Shown piece by piece: positions 5,122 through 6,128 of a stretch of 6,128 bases of DNA. The notes beneath the pieces were generated by a model. The model searched no databases. It was not told the origin of the DNA and saw only the letters and a list, made by a program, of their open reading frames with translations. A program made the translations under genes and the position numbers. Source of the stretch: Bacteroidaceae bacterium (lineage in GTDB: Bacteria; Bacteroidota; Bacteroidia; Bacteroidales; Bacteroidaceae); assembly GCA_017551845.1 (NCBI GenBank), contig JAFZKR010000018.1:1-6128 (forward strand). Reading direction: 5' to 3'. How positions within the stretch are numbered: position 1 is the stretch's first letter; every line of letters starts with the position of its first letter.

Positions 5122-5589
5122 ATGAAGACATTAGTAGCATACTTTTCGGCCACGGGAACAACTGAGCAGGTGGCAAAGGAACTGGCCGATATTACAGGCG
5201 GCACACTTTATGAGATCAAGCCGGAGGTTAGATACACTGATGAAGATCTTGACTGGCATGACCGCAACTCACGCAGCAGCGTGGAGATGACGAATAAGAA
5301 CTCTAGGCCAGCCATTATCAAGGATTTGAAGGATGCTGGCAGTTATGATTGTATCTTCATAGGATTCCCTGTGTGGTGGTACACAGCCCCTACTATCATC
5401 AACACATTTATTGAGGCGTATAGATTCGATGGCAAGACGGTTATACTGTTTGCAACATCTGGCGGAAGCACAATAGATAAGGCCAACAAGGCATTTGCTG
5501 CCGCCTACCCTACCATAAACTGGAAGCCGGGCAAGACACTGAACGGCGCATCGAAGGCAGCTGTTAAGGCGTGGGTAGAAGGACTGTGA
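5122..5589 (+). CDS. Flavodoxin family protein (FMN-binding electron carrier)
   Basis: A 155-residue protein with the short-chain flavodoxin fold. It opens with MKTLVAYFSATGTTEQVA, where SATGTT (9-14) is the FMN phosphate-binding loop. GFPVWWYTAP at 81-90 is the aromatic segment that stacks on the isoalloxazine ring, and FATSGGS (110-116) is the third flavin loop. A polar stretch at about 38-62 (YTDEDLDWHDRNSRS) is typical of flavodoxins of anaerobic bacteria annotated as NAD(P)H-dependent reductase-like. It probably carries electrons or reduces quinone-like substrates in the cytoplasm; the partner is unknown. The start is supported by the FMN loop position; upstream CACAGGAAAA is only a weak ribosome site. 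It is last in the Dabb-DUF3795-flavodoxin set and converges on the minus-strand gene ending at 5602, with just 12 nt and no hairpin terminator between them. Confidence 0.92.
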   Translation: MKTLVAYFSATGTTEQVAKELADITGGTLYEIKPEVRYTDEDLDWHDRNSRSSVEMTNKNSRPAIIKDLKDAGSYDCIFIGFPVWWYTAPTIINTFIEAYRFDGKTVILFATSGGSTIDKANKAFAAAYPTINWKPGKTLNGASKAAVKAWVEGL

Positions 5590-5601
5590 TCGTTTGTGTC
5601 A

Positions 5602-5817
5602 TTAAGCCTCCTGATACTCTTGATATAAAGCAACTGGACCTTGATGCCACAACTTGGTATCTTCGCGTTCCAAGCGGCGGTATGTGTTAGAGGCGTAAAA
5701 CTTGGTAAGAGCATCCAACGGACTGATATGCTCATCATCAGCAATGAATGAAGCTACTGCTGATACCTTTCCCGCAAGGATCAGATAGAGATTATCCTGG
5801 GTTATTTCCGCTCTCAT
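5602..5817 (-). CDS. Small unrecognised protein, partner of the DUF3990 gene
   Basis: A 71-residue acidic-to-neutral protein without membrane segments or a signal peptide. It is predicted helical: DNLYLILAGKVSAVASFIADD, ISPLDALTKFYAS, then TYRRLEREDTKLWHQGPVALYQEYQEA. I do not recognise a named domain; similar small proteins with FYxSxTYxxLExExTKLW motifs sit beside DUF3990 genes in gut bacteria as I recall, without assigned function. ATG 5817 is chosen because it overlaps the DUF3990 stop (ATGA, 5814-5817) and has a strong Shine-Dalgarno at 5825-5832; the in-frame ATG 36 nt upstream would have neither. The overlap implies translational coupling and fixed stoichiometry with the DUF3990 product, so a partner or antitoxin role is plausible but unproven. 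Confidence 0.8.
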   Translation of the reverse strand: MRAEITQDNLYLILAGKVSAVASFIADDEHISPLDALTKFYASNTYRRLEREDTKLWHQGPVALYQEYQEA

Positions 5818-6128
5818 GGATGTACCTCCTCTGCTTTTATGAATGTTAGACACTTAAGAGATTTCTCAGTATGGAACAGCATCTGGTCAACCAATTTATA
5901 GGTCTTAAGTTCTGTGATAAGTTCCTGCTTACTTAATAACCCTTGTTCATAGAGAGAAAAAGCCGCATATACTCTGTCATTGGCTACGGGGCCATATACA
6001 AGGTCGTGGTTGTGGGTAAAACCACGAACGGTGCGGTTGGCGTGGACAAAATCAACCCACTCCTCATTGGGAGTGTTGTCAAACTTGAGTAAATCCAGCG
6101 ATGTTATTTTGGACTCATCAAGCTCATA
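5814..6128 (-). CDS. DUF3990 family protein, C-terminal part (ADP-ribosyltransferase-like), partial
   Basis: The frame is open from the window edge to a TGA at 5814-5816, giving 104 residues of the C-terminus; the N-terminus lies beyond 6128. The visible part starts YELDESKITSLDLLKFD, then EEWVDFVHANR (about 22-32), HDLVYGPVANDRVYAAFSLYEQG (about 41-63), LITELKTYKLVDQMLFHTEKSL (about 70-91) and a short tail. DLVYGPVANDRVY and LFHTEKSL are the features by which I recognise DUF3990. This family of about 150-170 residues is, as I recall, placed in the ADP-ribosyltransferase superfamily and often lies next to DUF3791 or other small genes. The N-terminal NAD-binding part (usually beginning LYHGS) cannot be seen, so activity cannot be judged. 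Its stop overlaps the start of the 71-aa gene by 4 nt, indicating one operon transcribed leftward from outside the window. A toxin or effector role is inference. Confidence 0.85.
   Translation of the reverse strand, partial: YELDESKITSLDLLKFDNTPNEEWVDFVHANRTVRGFTHNHDLVYGPVANDRVYAAFSLYEQGLLSKQELITELKTYKLVDQMLFHTEKSLKCLTFIKAEEVHP
5823..5834 (-). promoter_or_regulatory. Strong Shine-Dalgarno deciding the start of the 71-aa gene
   Basis: On the minus strand the sequence reads GCAGAGGAGGTA, ending 5 nt before the ATG at 5817. The core AGAGGAGG is near-perfectly complementary to the 16S 3' end. None of the other genes in the window has anything like it, as expected for Bacteroidetes, so the cassette may carry translation signals from another phylum. 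Confidence 0.75.

Noticed and set aside
1..6128. CRISPR arrays, tRNA or rRNA genes.
   Set aside because: No regularly spaced repeats, no cloverleaf-like sequence with TTCGA-type arm, and no conserved rRNA segments were seen on either strand.

Overview
The window looks like chromosomal DNA from a gut or oral Bacteroidales bacterium, most likely Prevotella/Segatella or a close relative. The evidence is a DUF4421 outer-membrane protein, two well-formed Bacteroidetes-type promoters (TTTG, about 20 nt, TAnnTTTG), weak or absent Shine-Dalgarno sequences before most genes, and a set of small families (Dabb, DUF3795, DUF3990) common in that order. The species call is inference.

Layout. Positions 1-169 hold a possible 3' end of a gene cut by the window edge (1-69), a 15-bp-stem hairpin (85-122) that could be a terminator or an insertion-sequence end, and a T-rich leader. 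A secreted DUF4421 beta-barrel protein follows (170-1363). After 120 nt without a recognisable gene comes a pair only 4 nt apart: a YgjP-like zinc metalloprotein (1484-2032) and a short two-helix membrane protein (2037-2282) that may be an internally deleted member of a longer family.

The most interesting stretch is 2289-3233. A textbook Bacteroidetes promoter has a perfect 16-bp palindrome, TTGCCGATATCGGCAA, overlapping its -33 box and lying in its spacer. A second 9-bp copy of the half-site sits just before the start codon. It drives a Fic-domain protein that carries its own N-terminal helix-turn-helix, an intact class II inhibitory motif and a complete Fic catalytic motif. This arrangement suggests a self-repressing Fic AMP-transferase switch. 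A membrane-anchored metallophosphoesterase (3263-4342) follows 29 nt downstream and is probably co-transcribed.

A second clear promoter (4360-4391), whose -33 box is part of a perfect 10-bp tandem duplication, starts a small operon: a Dabb stress-type protein (4419-4724), a cysteine-rich DUF3795 protein (4728-5072) and a flavodoxin (5122-5589). This looks like a redox or stress set, although the joint function is inferred.

On the opposite strand, converging on the flavodoxin gene with a 12-nt gap, is the end of a two-gene module: a DUF3990 protein (partial, 5814-6128), probably an ADP-ribosyltransferase-like fold, whose stop codon overlaps by 4 nt the start of a 71-aa unrecognised protein (5602-5817). 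The small gene has a strong AGAGGAGG ribosome binding site, unusual for Bacteroidetes. The pair has the architecture of a toxin-antitoxin or effector/partner cassette.
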